64,000 nucleotides of DNA from Pseudidiomarina mangrovi (GCF_003999375.1 NZ_RJLC01000010.1:186001-250000), one strand, 5' to 3'; shown: positions 45,495 through 55,562, numbered from the stretch's first letter. A program made the numbers and translations. The notes: generated from the sequence alone by a model not told the origin.

Positions 45495-47629
45495 TGAGCG
45501 ATAACATGCCAACACAACCAGCCTTTACCCTCGAAGTGCGTGATGACTTAGTTGCGGTACTCCACATTGATGTACCCGGTGAGTCGATGAATACCTTAAA
45601 AATGAGCTTTGCCGACGATGTCACGCGCGCATTGAATCAGCTGGAACAGCGTCGTGATCTGAAAGGTTTGGTTTTAATGAGCGATAAGCCCGGTTCGTTC
45701 GTAGCTGGGGCTGATATCAGCATGATTGATCAGTTTGAAACCGCGGCCGATACTGAGAGTGTCGCGCGCCAAGGCCAGGCTATGTTTGACCGCATTGAGC
45801 AGCTGCAGATCCCAGTCGTTGCCGCTATTGATGGGGTGTGTTTGGGCGGTGGTTTAGAGCTGGCGATGTCGTGTCATTACCGTATTAGCAGCGATTCGGC
45901 CAAGACTATTTTTGGTCTGCCGGAAGTACAGCTTGGCTTGTTACCCGGCTCCAGTGGCACGCAGCGGCTGCCACGGTTGATTGGGTTGCAAGCAGCGCTG
46001 CCAATTATCCTCACCGGTAAGCAGTTGCGCCCAGCCCAAGCGAAGAAACTCGGTATTGTTGATGACGTGGTGCCGGCTAGTATCTTGCTCGATGCCGCGG
46101 TGAAACTAGCTCTCAGCAGCAAGCCACGGGTGAAAAAAGTTCGTTTAAGCCTGCTCAATAAGCTCCTCGAGCGCACGCCGTTTGGCCGTTCGTTTATTTT
46201 TAATACCGCCCGTAAGCAGGCACAAGCCAAAGCTAAGGGCAACTATCCAGCCATTGATAAGATTATCGATAGCATTGCCTATGGCGCTGCCAATGGCTTT
46301 CAGGCGGGTTTAGAGTATGAGGCACGGGCCTTTGCTGAACTGGCGATGACCCCTGAGTCCAAGCAGCTACGGAATATCTTCTTTGCTACCACGGACATGA
46401 AAAAAGAAACTGGGGCAGGTGATGTCAAACCGGCCAAAGTGGAACGCGTCGGTATTTTGGGCGGTGGCTTGATGGGTGGTGGTATTGCCTTTGTTACCGC
46501 AGCTAAAGCCGGTATTCCAGCGCGTATCAAAGATATTCGCGAGCAGGGCATAGCGCACGCGCTGAAATACACCTATGACCTACTCAACAAGAAAGTGAAG
46601 CGTCGCCACATGCGTCGTGCTGAGCTTGAAAAGACCATGCTGCGGTTAAGTGGTAGCCTCGACTATAGTGGCTTTGAGCGGGCTGATGTGGTGATTGAGG
46701 CAGTGTTTGAAGATTTAGCGCTGAAACAGCAAATGGTCGCCGATATTGAGAATGTCTGTGGCAAGCACACCATTTTTGCCACCAACACCTCCAGCTTACC
46801 GATTACCGATATTGCCGCAAAAGCAGCGCGGCCAGAAAATGTCATCGGTTTACATTATTTCTCGCCGGTAGACAAAATGCCACTGGCGGAAATTATCACC
46901 CATGCCGGTACCTCGCCACAAACTATCGCTACCACGGTGGCGCTGGCCAAGCGCCAGGGCAAAACACCGATTGTGGTCAAAGATGGGGCGGGCTTCTATG
47001 TCAACCGCATTTTAGCGCCGTATATGAATGAAGCAGCGCGACTAGTGCTAGGCGGTGAACCGATCGAAGTGGTTGATAAAGCCATGGTGAAGTTTGGTTT
47101 CCCAGTTGGACCTATGAAGTTGATGGACGAAGTAGGTATTGATGTAGCAGCCAAAGTAGCGCCTATTTTAGCCAATGCCTTTGGCGATCGCTTCCGCGCG
47201 CCTGAAGCCTTTGCCAAGTTGCTTGATGATGAGCGCAAAGGTAAGAAAAACGGCAAAGGTTTTTACCTCTACAGCGCTAAAGCAGCTGGTAAAAAGGTCG
47301 ATGACAGCGTCTACAAGCTGCTTGGGGTAGAACTCAACGGCCAGTTGGCGGGTGCTGAAATTGCCCAACGTACGGTATTGTTAATGCTCAACGAGGCAGC
47401 CTATTGCTTGGCCGATGGCATTATTCGCTGTCCGCGCGATGGTGATATTGGTGCTATCTTCGGCATCGGCTTTCCACCGTTCCGTGGCGGCCCGTTCCGC
47501 TATATGGATGCGATTGGTATCAGCGAAGTCGTGGCACGCCTGCAAGCTTATGCAAAAGTGCATGGCGAGCGTTACACCCCAGCGCCATTATTGTTAGAAT
47601 ATGCCGCCGAGAATAAGACCTTTTATTAA
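45494..47629 (+). CDS. fadJ: Fatty acid oxidation complex subunit alpha FadJ
   Basis: Multifunctional enoyl-CoA hydratase / 3-hydroxyacyl-CoA dehydrogenase. The N-terminal crotonase domain (about 1-190) has GSFVAGADISMI and EVQLGLLPGSSGTQRLPRL with the catalytic Glu. The NAD-binding domain starts VGILGGGLMGGGIAF near residue 320 and continues through NTSSLPITDIA and GLHYFSPVDKMPL. Length 711. Position after fadI and size mark it as FadJ rather than FadB. Confidence 0.95.
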   Translation: MSDNMPTQPAFTLEVRDDLVAVLHIDVPGESMNTLKMSFADDVTRALNQLEQRRDLKGLVLMSDKPGSFVAGADISMIDQFETAADTESVARQGQAMFDRIEQLQIPVVAAIDGVCLGGGLELAMSCHYRISSDSAKTIFGLPEVQLGLLPGSSGTQRLPRLIGLQAALPIILTGKQLRPAQAKKLGIVDDVVPASILLDAAVKLALSSKPRVKKVRLSLLNKLLERTPFGRSFIFNTARKQAQAKAKGNYPAIDKIIDSIAYGAANGFQAGLEYEARAFAELAMTPESKQLRNIFFATTDMKKETGAGDVKPAKVERVGILGGGLMGGGIAFVTAAKAGIPARIKDIREQGIAHALKYTYDLLNKKVKRRHMRRAELEKTMLRLSGSLDYSGFERADVVIEAVFEDLALKQQMVADIENVCGKHTIFATNTSSLPITDIAAKAARPENVIGLHYFSPVDKMPLAEIITHAGTSPQTIATTVALAKRQGKTPIVVKDGAGFYVNRILAPYMNEAARLVLGGEPIEVVDKAMVKFGFPVGPMKLMDEVGIDVAAKVAPILANAFGDRFRAPEAFAKLLDDERKGKKNGKGFYLYSAKAAGKKVDDSVYKLLGVELNGQLAGAEIAQRTVLLMLNEAAYCLADGIIRCPRDGDIGAIFGIGFPPFRGGPFRYMDAIGISEVVARLQAYAKVHGERYTPAPLLLEYAAENKTFY

Positions 47630-47650
47630 TGACCTGATTGGAGTTGCCAA

Positions 47651-47848
47651 GTGATTATTGCGCTGTGTTATTTGTTGTCTGCGCTGACACTTTATGTACT
47701 AGCACTGAAGAACGCTATGGGTGCCAAGCGCTGGGGCTTGTTAGGCCTCACCCTTGGGCCATTTAGCCTACCGATGTTTATTAGCCACAAACGCTTATTA
47801 GTGATGAAAGCTGCCGGGCGTGACCACGTCTACTGGCAGCCACGCTGA
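47651..47848 (+). CDS. Small two-helix membrane protein
   Basis: 65 residues, start GTG at 47651 with GGAG 8 nt upstream. Two hydrophobic segments (about 2-20 and 28-45: IIALCYLLSALTLYVLAL; WGLLGLTLGPFSLPMFI) and a basic C-terminal end. It follows fadJ by 21 bp in the same direction and may be co-transcribed. No family was recognised. Good ribosome site and coherent membrane topology argue that it is real. Confidence 0.55.
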   Translation: MIIALCYLLSALTLYVLALKNAMGAKRWGLLGLTLGPFSLPMFISHKRLLVMKAAGRDHVYWQPR

Positions 47849-47860
47849 GCGTTCACTGTA

Positions 47861-50521
47861 TTAGTTGAGTAAGGTACCGGCGGGTGCTGGTACCGCAGTG
47901 ATGGGTTTGGCGATTTGTTGGAGGAATTGTTCGCGACCGAGTGGTTCAGAGAACAAATAACCTTGAGCAAACTCGCAGTCCATGGCGGCTAAGGTGCTCA
48001 ATTGTTGGTGATTGACCACGCCTTCTGCGACCACATCTAAGCCTAAGTTATGCGCTAGACCAACAATCGAGGCGACCATGTTACGGTCACGCTCATCGAC
48101 ATTGATGTCGTCGATAAAGGCTTTATCGATTTTCAGCGTTTGAATAGGGAAGCGCTTCAAATACGCCAGTGACGAATAACCGGTGCCGAAGTCGTCTAAG
48201 GCCAAATGAATGCCACAAGCATGCAGCTCTGTCATGATGCTGATAGCGCGCTCAGGATCTTCCATCACCATGCCCTCAGTGATTTCTAATTCCAAGTATT
48301 TGGCCTCTAACTTGTACTCTTTAAGGATCTCAACCACGCGCTGAGTCAGGTTAGGTAGCAGAAACTGTTTGGCCGATAAATTCACCGCTACACGGCCTTT
48401 GACCAAACCCGCATCAACCCACTCACGCATATCGCGACAGGTTTGCCGCAACACGCGCTCACCAATTTCGATGATCAATCCGGTTTCTTCAGCCAACGGG
48501 ATAAATTCAGCAGGACTGATCATGCCAGTGCCCGGTATTTCAAGCCGCACCAGAGCCTCTAAACCTACGAATTTGTTGGTTCGCAACGATACCTTGGGTT
48601 GATAATGAACCTGTAAATGATTGTTGCGCAGGGCATGACGTAGCTGGTTTTCGATGTGCAGGCGCCGTACGGCGTTTTTGTTCATCGAATCGTTGAAGAA
48701 TTGATAGCCGTTACCACCACGGCTTTTGGCGTGATACATGGCGGTATCAGCATTTTGCAGCAGTTCTTGCGATGACAGGCCGTCGCTGGGGTAGACCACA
48801 ATACCAATAGAGCTACTGACCACAATATCATTGTCGGCGATATGAAACGGCTGATTCAGATTTTCTAAGATACGTTTGGCAGCTGCAGTAATGATGCGTA
48901 CATCAGCGGTATCTTCGAGCAATAAAATAAATTCATCACCACCCAATCGATAAAAGGTATCTTGCGGTCGACCGACTTCGGCAACCCGCTCGGCAACGTG
49001 CAATAGCAGCTGGTCACCAATTTCGTGGCCGAGGGAGTCGTTAATTTTTTTAAAGTCGTCGAGGTCAAACAGCAGCATGGCGTGTTGAATACGCTTACGG
49101 ACCAAGTTGGAATGACTGACCTGAAAGTACGAGCGATTCGGCAATCCAGTCAGGGTGTCGGTGTTGGATAAACGCCGCAGTTCGCGCTCGGCATTTTTAC
49201 GCTCAGTGATATCAGAAAAGGTCGCCACATAATGGGTGGTTTGCCCGGCTTCATCACGAATCGCATCTAAGGTGAGCTCAATTTGGTAGGTGGATTGGTC
49301 TTTGCGTAAGTCTTCAATTTCGCCATGCCAGCTACCATGATGGGTAATGGTTTGCTTCATTTGATTCAGGTAATCAGGGCTATAGAGGCGGAACTGCAAC
49401 TCACGACCGAGCATATCATCGCGATGAAACCCGGTAATACGGGTGAACGACTGATTGATTTCGATGGCTTTGAATTCATTGTCGTAAATACACACACCGT
49501 CAGAGATATTGGTAATTGAAGCGGCCAGCATTTTTAAGCGCTCTTCGGCCGCCACTAACGGGGTAATATCTTTCAGTGTACCGGTCATGCGGGTGGGTTG
49601 TTGCTGACTATCGCGCTCAACAATTTTGCCGCGATCAAGGACCCAAATCCAGCCGTTATCGCTGTTTACCCGATAGGTTGCTTCGAAGAAATCACTGCGG
49701 CCGTCCAGATAATCATGCAAAGCTTGCTGCACGCGCTTCAGGTCGTGGCTGTGGATGTTTGATGATTGGCTACGCTGGCCAAAGCGAATACGGTCTTGCG
49801 GAAAACTAGCTAATTGTCGCCATTGATTGTGCCGGTGCAGTGTTTGGTCACGAATATCCCAATCCCAGAGTTGATCACCGCTTCCCCATAAACTCAACTT
49901 AAGGCGTTCTTCGCTGTCACGTAATTGTCGAATGGCTAAGCGCCGCGCCCGAACCGTAAAGGCTACCGCCGCTACAATGGCAATGGTCAGCAATAAATAG
50001 CCGGCGATGGCCCAGGGCGATAGCCAGCTGGGCATAGCGACATCTAGGTTTAAACGCCGCTGGCCTTGCCATGAGGTGCCATCCACCGAGGCTTCAACAA
50101 TAAATTGAAAACGACCAAAGCCTAAGTTGGTATAGGTCGCGCGGCGAAACTCCGCATCGGTATAAATCCAACCGCTATCAAAGCCTTCTAAGCGGTAACG
50201 ATAGAACAATCGCTGTGGCTGCGGCGCGTACGGGGCACCAAATTCAATGGTGAAGGGTTGGTTCAAATTGGGTAGATAGAGGGTCTCTGCATTATACAGT
50301 TGTGGCCGATTGCGGGCATCCAGTTGACTGGCTTGGATGGGCTGATTGGCCACTCGCAAGGTGATCAACTCAACCTGCCAGTCACTTTGTTGGGCAAAAA
50401 CCATTGCAGGCATGCTCGCAACAAGCAAGTAACTCAGCACGGTTAGCGTGGCGCGAGACCACCCCCTGCGGAGGTATTCATAAAAGGCGTTAATGACCCC
50501 GCGAGGAAGGTTTTGCTGCAC
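47861..50521 (-). CDS. Membrane sensor with Y_Y_Y, two PAS, GGDEF and EAL domains
   Basis: 886-residue cyclic-di-GMP enzyme. N-terminal signal/anchor helix (about 28-44); periplasmic Y_Y_Y-type beta sandwich (about 95-155, FYRYRLEGFDSGW) without the beta-propeller that normally precedes it; second transmembrane helix about 165-190; two PAS domains (about 205-320 and 330-445). The cyclase domain has an intact GGDEF at residues 527-531 and the phosphodiesterase domain EALVR at 655-659, plus DDFGTGYSSL, so both activities are possible. The GTG start at 50521 is uncertain. It converges on the fadJ-side small gene. Ligand unknown. Confidence 0.85.
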   Translation of the reverse strand: MQQNLPRGVINAFYEYLRRGWSRATLTVLSYLLVASMPAMVFAQQSDWQVELITLRVANQPIQASQLDARNRPQLYNAETLYLPNLNQPFTIEFGAPYAPQPQRLFYRYRLEGFDSGWIYTDAEFRRATYTNLGFGRFQFIVEASVDGTSWQGQRRLNLDVAMPSWLSPWAIAGYLLLTIAIVAAVAFTVRARRLAIRQLRDSEERLKLSLWGSGDQLWDWDIRDQTLHRHNQWRQLASFPQDRIRFGQRSQSSNIHSHDLKRVQQALHDYLDGRSDFFEATYRVNSDNGWIWVLDRGKIVERDSQQQPTRMTGTLKDITPLVAAEERLKMLAASITNISDGVCIYDNEFKAIEINQSFTRITGFHRDDMLGRELQFRLYSPDYLNQMKQTITHHGSWHGEIEDLRKDQSTYQIELTLDAIRDEAGQTTHYVATFSDITERKNAERELRRLSNTDTLTGLPNRSYFQVSHSNLVRKRIQHAMLLFDLDDFKKINDSLGHEIGDQLLLHVAERVAEVGRPQDTFYRLGGDEFILLLEDTADVRIITAAAKRILENLNQPFHIADNDIVVSSSIGIVVYPSDGLSSQELLQNADTAMYHAKSRGGNGYQFFNDSMNKNAVRRLHIENQLRHALRNNHLQVHYQPKVSLRTNKFVGLEALVRLEIPGTGMISPAEFIPLAEETGLIIEIGERVLRQTCRDMREWVDAGLVKGRVAVNLSAKQFLLPNLTQRVVEILKEYKLEAKYLELEITEGMVMEDPERAISIMTELHACGIHLALDDFGTGYSSLAYLKRFPIQTLKIDKAFIDDINVDERDRNMVASIVGLAHNLGLDVVAEGVVNHQQLSTLAAMDCEFAQGYLFSEPLGREQFLQQIAKPITAVPAPAGTLLN

Positions 50522-50594
50522 GTAAATCCCCGAGTTTGGCGGTTTAATAACCAGCTCTTATCGTTCTATTTGATTGGCGATTACGTTAAACAAT

Positions 50595-53333
50595 TCAGCT
50601 GCCACTGTCAAAGCTCTTTGGCACCGCATGGACAAAAACTTGAGCATGCGCAAGGGCTCGCCATTGCTGCCAAAACACGAGCAACGATTCGGGGTTCCAG
50701 CTCTCGATTGCAGTGGCCAGAGCGGTTAATCGATCGAAGTCTTGGTCAGACTGCATGATGGAGGTCCACAGCCGTTGGCTACGGATACGCAAATTGGTAT
50801 CGGGTTCACGCAACTGCTGTTGAATGGAGAGTTTGCTGCTGGCTAGCTGCTGGGCTAAGAGCGTTTGCAGTTGCTTGCCAAAATCGTTCACAAAATCGCT
50901 CAGGCGCTGTTCGAGCTGGTCATGACTGTAGTTATTAGATTGTACATAGAGCAGCAACTGTGGTTGTTGTTGAATGGGTAAGTAGCTGCTGCCAACCACA
51001 TAACCGAGCTGTTGCTCGGTGCGCAATTGCGAGAATATTCGCGGCGCGATCAAATCATTTAACAGAAGAACTGCAGCCTGAGCGGCAATGCTTGATTCGG
51101 GGTGTTGCAAGACCAGCATGGTGGCATGGTCGCTATGCTGGGTGGTCAACAGCGTTGGAATGTGGCCACTCATGGTGGCTATGCTACGCGGTGTCAAATC
51201 GAGCTGTGGCTGGGTGCATGGATGACCAATAAAGTGTTCTACCGCATGGCCAATTTGTTGTGCGTCAGCTTCGCTGAGGTCTCCGTGTACTAGGGTTTTG
51301 GCACTGACACACGAAAATAGCTGCTGTTGCCATTGGGTAAAGTCAGCGACCTGTAACTGCTCAATTGCTTGGGCGAGTTCGGGCAGACAGAACGTGTATG
51401 GCTGCAACATGACGTTGACGCGAGCAAACAACAAACTAATCGGTTTACTGGCCAGCGAAGATTGCCAATTAGCACTTAATTTACTGCGCATATCGTGCCA
51501 GCGGGTGTCCTGCATGCTTAGCTGCGGAAGCTCTAGCAATAGTCGCTTAAATAAATCGACGATACCATTCGAATAACCCGACAAATGCAGGGTTATGCCG
51601 GTTTGTTGGGTGTATAAATTAAAATGCAAACCGGCTATCTCGGCATCGTAATACTGTTCGTTGAGCTGATCGAGAAGGAGGTCGCACCAGAGCCGTGCGC
51701 AGGCATAGTTTGAGGCGTGTTGCACGGCATGGGGCAGTAATAAATGCAGATAAATATGCGCTTTTGGCGCTCTAAAATCGGGGTCTTGTAACCACCAAAG
51801 TTGCTGATTGCTGCTACTAACCAGTAATTGCGGCTGCGCACTGTGCTCGGTTGGCAGTAATTTGACAGTTGATTGTTGATGCAAAAATGGATTAGCCAAC
51901 GGCAGTTGCATGGTGGCGCTTGGTTGCGCATCGGTATAGCGAGTTCGCTGCACAGCGGTCAGCGGTTGCAGCGAATATTCCGCACCATAAATAGGCTCAC
52001 GCCGGTTGGTGTAGACGCCACGATGAATGAGCGTAATACGTAAACGTTCCGGGGTCATACTGTCCAGTAGCTGCTGAGCTAGGCGATGATTCAAGCTATC
52101 CATGCGATAATCGCCGTAAATAACGTCATCATGACTGTAGTGATGCATGTTAATCGCTAACTGCGGCGCCAAATCTTCGCTACGCGCAGGTTCTTGGAAG
52201 GAAAAAGCGTTTTCAATACTAATTTGCCGTTCACGGTAGCGCCAATCTTGCAGCCCCTGTTGGCGAATCAGTGCAATAAATGCGAACACCGAACTGACGA
52301 TATCATCAATATGCTGTAAGCCCAGCTCGGTCAGCTGCATATTGATATTAAAGTCTTTGAAGTTGCTTCCACTGATACCGCCACCGGCTGCTAGGCTGTG
52401 AATCCAATGCTGCTGATGCAGATGGCTATAGAGACTACCAGGACCTTCATAACCGAGCAGATGGGCTATGAAACTGGTGGTTTTGTGCGGATAATCTGCA
52501 TCGATGCCCGGCAGTGCAAAGGCCATAATTAATCGCCGCGCGGCTTTCAGCGGCTTCACCTGAATCAGCACACCCATCTGGTCGTGACGATATAGCGCCT
52601 GGTCAACGCTGAACTCTGGTCCGCTGCGGGCTGGGATTGTTGCGCCGTAGTGTTCGGCCAGCTGCTGGAGCTCGGTCAGTGGTTGCGGCCCAGCAAGCAC
52701 TAGAGTCATGCGATCAGGCCGATACCAAGTTTGAAAAAAAGCCATGAGCTGGTCACGCAGAGCGGCGGTGCTGCCGGTTTTAAGGGTGGCTAAATTACCC
52801 ACCGAAAATTTACTGAACGGGTGCAGCGGATTGGCGGTCGCCTTATGAACTTGGTAGAGGCGTCGTAATTCATCGCGCTGCTTAAGCCGAAACTCCGATT
52901 CAATGGCTTGTAATTCATGGCGTACCCATTGTTCGGCAAATAGCGGCTGATAGAAAAATCGAGTAAAGCGGTCGAGTGCTGGGGCGAAGTGTTCGCTGGC
53001 AATGGAAAAGTAATAGTTGCTGTACTCGGTGCCGGTCCAAGCGTTGTGGTTGCCGCCATGGGCCGCGATGAAATCTTGGTAGTCAGTGGCTTGCGGGTAG
53101 CCTTCGGTACCCAAAAACAGCATGTGCTCAAGAAAATGGGCCAGCCCTTGAGCATTGTCTGGATCTTGGAAATGGCCAGCGGCAACTGCTAATGCAGCGC
53201 TACTTTGGCGAGTGGCTTGGTCGTGCACCAGAATACAGCGCAGGCCGTTGGACAATACCAGATATTGGTATTGTCGCTTGTCGGTCGGGCTGGTAATCAA
53301 CCGTGCTTGCGCACTAGTGCTGCCGGATTGCAT
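50595..53333 (-). CDS. M16 family zinc metallopeptidase (insulysin/pitrilysin-like)
   Basis: 912-residue M16A peptidase degrading peptides in a closed chamber. Zinc motif HFLEH at residues 66-70 with the distal Glu expected in the segment near 140 (ELQAIESEFRL), and NAWTGTEYSNYYF nearby. The two homologous halves are present; the C-terminal half lacks the zinc motif, as usual. Unlike E. coli pitrilysin, no signal peptide is visible, so it probably acts in the cytoplasm. It lies between the cyclic-di-GMP gene and bamE on the minus strand. Confidence 0.88.
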   Translation of the reverse strand: MQSGSTSAQARLITSPTDKRQYQYLVLSNGLRCILVHDQATRQSSAALAVAAGHFQDPDNAQGLAHFLEHMLFLGTEGYPQATDYQDFIAAHGGNHNAWTGTEYSNYYFSIASEHFAPALDRFTRFFYQPLFAEQWVRHELQAIESEFRLKQRDELRRLYQVHKATANPLHPFSKFSVGNLATLKTGSTAALRDQLMAFFQTWYRPDRMTLVLAGPQPLTELQQLAEHYGATIPARSGPEFSVDQALYRHDQMGVLIQVKPLKAARRLIMAFALPGIDADYPHKTTSFIAHLLGYEGPGSLYSHLHQQHWIHSLAAGGGISGSNFKDFNINMQLTELGLQHIDDIVSSVFAFIALIRQQGLQDWRYRERQISIENAFSFQEPARSEDLAPQLAINMHHYSHDDVIYGDYRMDSLNHRLAQQLLDSMTPERLRITLIHRGVYTNRREPIYGAEYSLQPLTAVQRTRYTDAQPSATMQLPLANPFLHQQSTVKLLPTEHSAQPQLLVSSSNQQLWWLQDPDFRAPKAHIYLHLLLPHAVQHASNYACARLWCDLLLDQLNEQYYDAEIAGLHFNLYTQQTGITLHLSGYSNGIVDLFKRLLLELPQLSMQDTRWHDMRSKLSANWQSSLASKPISLLFARVNVMLQPYTFCLPELAQAIEQLQVADFTQWQQQLFSCVSAKTLVHGDLSEADAQQIGHAVEHFIGHPCTQPQLDLTPRSIATMSGHIPTLLTTQHSDHATMLVLQHPESSIAAQAAVLLLNDLIAPRIFSQLRTEQQLGYVVGSSYLPIQQQPQLLLYVQSNNYSHDQLEQRLSDFVNDFGKQLQTLLAQQLASSKLSIQQQLREPDTNLRIRSQRLWTSIMQSDQDFDRLTALATAIESWNPESLLVFWQQWRALAHAQVFVHAVPKSFDSGS

Positions 53334-53382
53334 AACACTCCTTTTGACAAGGCGGGTGAATGCGCTGGGCAGCTAAGCTGCG

Positions 53383-53739
53383 TTACTGATCCAGCGGAAT
53401 ATCGAAGTTCTCTGGCCGCTTGAAGGTCCCTTCATAGGATACCAAACGGTCGTTCTCGAAGCGCAGTACCGCATAACTCTTAAAATTGTCTTGCGGACCC
53501 GTACCTGCGTTCATAGTAAACACATAATGCCAAACATCTTGGCGAAACACGTTGGTGGCAACCGGTGTTCCCATTACGAATTCAACTTGCGCTTTAGTCA
53601 TGTTAATACGCAGTTTGTCGATGTCTCGTTGCTCAAGGTAGTTACCTTGGGGGATGTCAATTCGGTATACCAACCCTTCAAATACGGAACAACCACTAAG
53701 GATGATCAAAAGGCTACCGACGAGTAATAATTTTTTCAT
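53383..53739 (-). CDS. bamE: Outer membrane assembly lipoprotein BamE
   Basis: 118-residue lipoprotein of the BAM complex. Signal with lipobox LSGC (Cys17), then VYRIDIPQGNYLEQRDIDKL and MTKAQVEFVMGTPV, hallmark of the SmpA/OmlA fold. AGCAGGTCGT precedes the ATG. The neighbours recN and nadK are the same as in E. coli, where bamE also follows recN. Confidence 0.95.
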   Translation of the reverse strand: MKKLLLVGSLLIILSGCSVFEGLVYRIDIPQGNYLEQRDIDKLRINMTKAQVEFVMGTPVATNVFRQDVWHYVFTMNAGTGPQDNFKSYAVLRFENDRLVSYEGTFKRPENFDIPLDQ

Positions 53740-53797
53740 ACGACCTGCTATGGACTCTCAAATGGGGTAAAGCGCTCAATTGCTTTGCGATGATAAA

Positions 53798-53827
53798 CAA
53801 AGAGACTGGTAATGACCAGCCTCTTTG
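53798..53827 (-). terminator. Probable terminator after recN
   Basis: Hairpin of CAAAGAG/CTCTTTG plus inner CTGGT/ACCAG with one mismatched pair and an AATG loop. On the minus strand it is followed by TTTATC. It lies between recN and bamE. Confidence 0.6.
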
Positions 53828-53849
53828 CTTGGCAATTAACGTTTAGACA

Positions 53850-55529
53850 TTAACTCACTGCTAGTAATTCTTCAGCATTGGCGGTACTTGCAGCGGTAAC
53901 GCTATCACCACCAAGTAAACGCGCTAATTCAATAACACGCTGCTGATGTTCCAGTTCGACCATAACTGTTTCAGTATGTTCACCATCAGTGGTTTTATCG
54001 ACCCGTAATTGTTGGTGAGCTTTGGCAGCCACTTGCGGTAAGTGGGTGACACAGATGACCTGGCAGGACTGCCCTAACTGCCGTAATAAATTGCCTACTG
54101 TGGCAGCGGTAGCGCCACTGACTCCAACATCGACTTCATCGAACATCAGAGTTGGCGTGGTCATTTGACTGGCAGTAATGACTTGAATCGCTAAACTAAT
54201 GCGCGACAGTTCGCCGCCCGAAGCAACTTTGTTGAGTGCTTGCAACGGTTGGCCTGGGTTGGTGGTGACTTGAAATTGGATCTGGTCGGTACCGAGTTTA
54301 CTGGCGGGAGCTTGCGGTTGGTGCTCCACGGCAATACTGAAACGGCCATGGGGCATATTCAATTGCTGCATCGCTTGGCTGATACGGTTACTTAACTCAA
54401 TGGCCGCGGCACTGCGGCTGGCAGCCAGTTTTTCTGCGCTGAGCCGATATTGCTGCGCTGCTGCTTTAACCAACTGCTCACTTTCATCGGCGTTTTGAGT
54501 TTGCTGTTGCAGCTGGGCAAGTTCTTGTTCTAATTGCTGTTGAAAATGCGGTAATTGTGCTGCTTCGAGCTGGTGTTTGCGCGCTAACTTAATGGCCTGA
54601 CTGACGCGTTGTTCGGTTTGCGCTAACTGTTCATCGTCGAGTTCGACATGGTCGTGATAATGCCGTAACTCACTCGCGGCTTCTTGCAGCTGCACACTGG
54701 CTTCATGCAACAAGCGCACAATGGGCTCTAGCTTGGTGTCATTTTCTAACTGCTGCTCAAGCCGATTGAGCGCTGATTGCACCAAACCAAAAGCATTATT
54801 GTGCTCACCCTCGTACAACGCATTTAAAGCAAAACTAGCATCTTCGAGCAACGCCGCGCTGTTACTCAGGCGCCGGTGTTGTTGCTCAAGTTCTTCGAAC
54901 TCGTCCGCTTGCAGGGCAAACTCTTGTAACTCGTGTAGTTGGTAGCTGATGAGTTGGGTCCGTGCCTGGCGGTCGCTTTGTTGCTGTTCAAGCTGCTTTT
55001 GTTGTTTGCGCAATTGGTACCAATGTTGGTAGTCCTGACTGACTTGGTCTAGCAACTGCTGATGACGGGCATAGTGATCGAGCAGGTGCAGTTGGTGGTC
55101 ATTGCGGGTCAGTAATTGATGCTCATGCTGGCCGTGAATATTAACCAGTAGCGGCGCTAATTCGCGCAACTGGGCAACGGTCACAGGGTAGCCGTTGATC
55201 CAAGCTTTTGAGCGGCCTTCGCGAGTAATGATACGGCGCAATACGCATTGGTCGTCATCATCATGGTCACTACTAAACTCTTGCTCAGCTAACCATAACC
55301 CAGCCGGTGATTGCGGGTTAACCGCGAAGCTCGCGACAACCTCGGCTTGCTCCGCATCGGCTCGAATCATGGCGCTATCAGCACGATCGCCTAAGCATAA
55401 GCCAAGGGCATCAAGGGCGATTGATTTTCCGGCACCGGTTTCGCCGGTAATAGCTGTCATGCCGGGCTGAAAATCGACGGCTAAGGTACGCACTACGGCA
55501 AGATTGCGTATTTGCAGGTGAAGTAACAT
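53850..55529 (-). CDS. recN: DNA repair protein RecN
   Basis: SMC-like ATPase acting in double-strand break repair. Walker A GETGAGKSIALDALG near residue 30, long central coiled coil rich in Gln and Glu (about 150-380), signature SGGELSRISLAI and Walker B TLMFDEVDVGVSG, then VICVTHLPQVAAKA. Length 559 with the ATG at 55529 (GGAGG upstream). Transcription is under a LexA box, consistent with its role as a strongly SOS-induced gene. Confidence 0.96.
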   Translation of the reverse strand: MLLHLQIRNLAVVRTLAVDFQPGMTAITGETGAGKSIALDALGLCLGDRADSAMIRADAEQAEVVASFAVNPQSPAGLWLAEQEFSSDHDDDDQCVLRRIITREGRSKAWINGYPVTVAQLRELAPLLVNIHGQHEHQLLTRNDHQLHLLDHYARHQQLLDQVSQDYQHWYQLRKQQKQLEQQQSDRQARTQLISYQLHELQEFALQADEFEELEQQHRRLSNSAALLEDASFALNALYEGEHNNAFGLVQSALNRLEQQLENDTKLEPIVRLLHEASVQLQEAASELRHYHDHVELDDEQLAQTEQRVSQAIKLARKHQLEAAQLPHFQQQLEQELAQLQQQTQNADESEQLVKAAAQQYRLSAEKLAASRSAAAIELSNRISQAMQQLNMPHGRFSIAVEHQPQAPASKLGTDQIQFQVTTNPGQPLQALNKVASGGELSRISLAIQVITASQMTTPTLMFDEVDVGVSGATAATVGNLLRQLGQSCQVICVTHLPQVAAKAHQQLRVDKTTDGEHTETVMVELEHQQRVIELARLLGGDSVTAASTANAEELLAVS

Positions 55530-55542
55530 GGAGACCTCCAAT

Positions 55543-55562
55543 CACTGGTTATCTATACAGTA
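55543..55562 (-). promoter_or_regulatory. LexA (SOS) box of recN
   Basis: On the minus strand TACTGTATAGATAACCAGTG, fitting the CTG-N10-CAG core and differing little from the E. coli recN operator. It overlaps the expected transcription start, just downstream of the -10. A second, degenerate copy (ACTGGTTAAATACTGT) lies immediately upstream. Confidence 0.88.

Noticed and set aside
53745-53775. CCCCATTT upstream of bamE on the minus strand, resembling a sigma-32 -10
   Set aside because: No TTGAA-type -35 at the 14-nt distance used by the other three promoters, and bamE is not a heat-shock gene.
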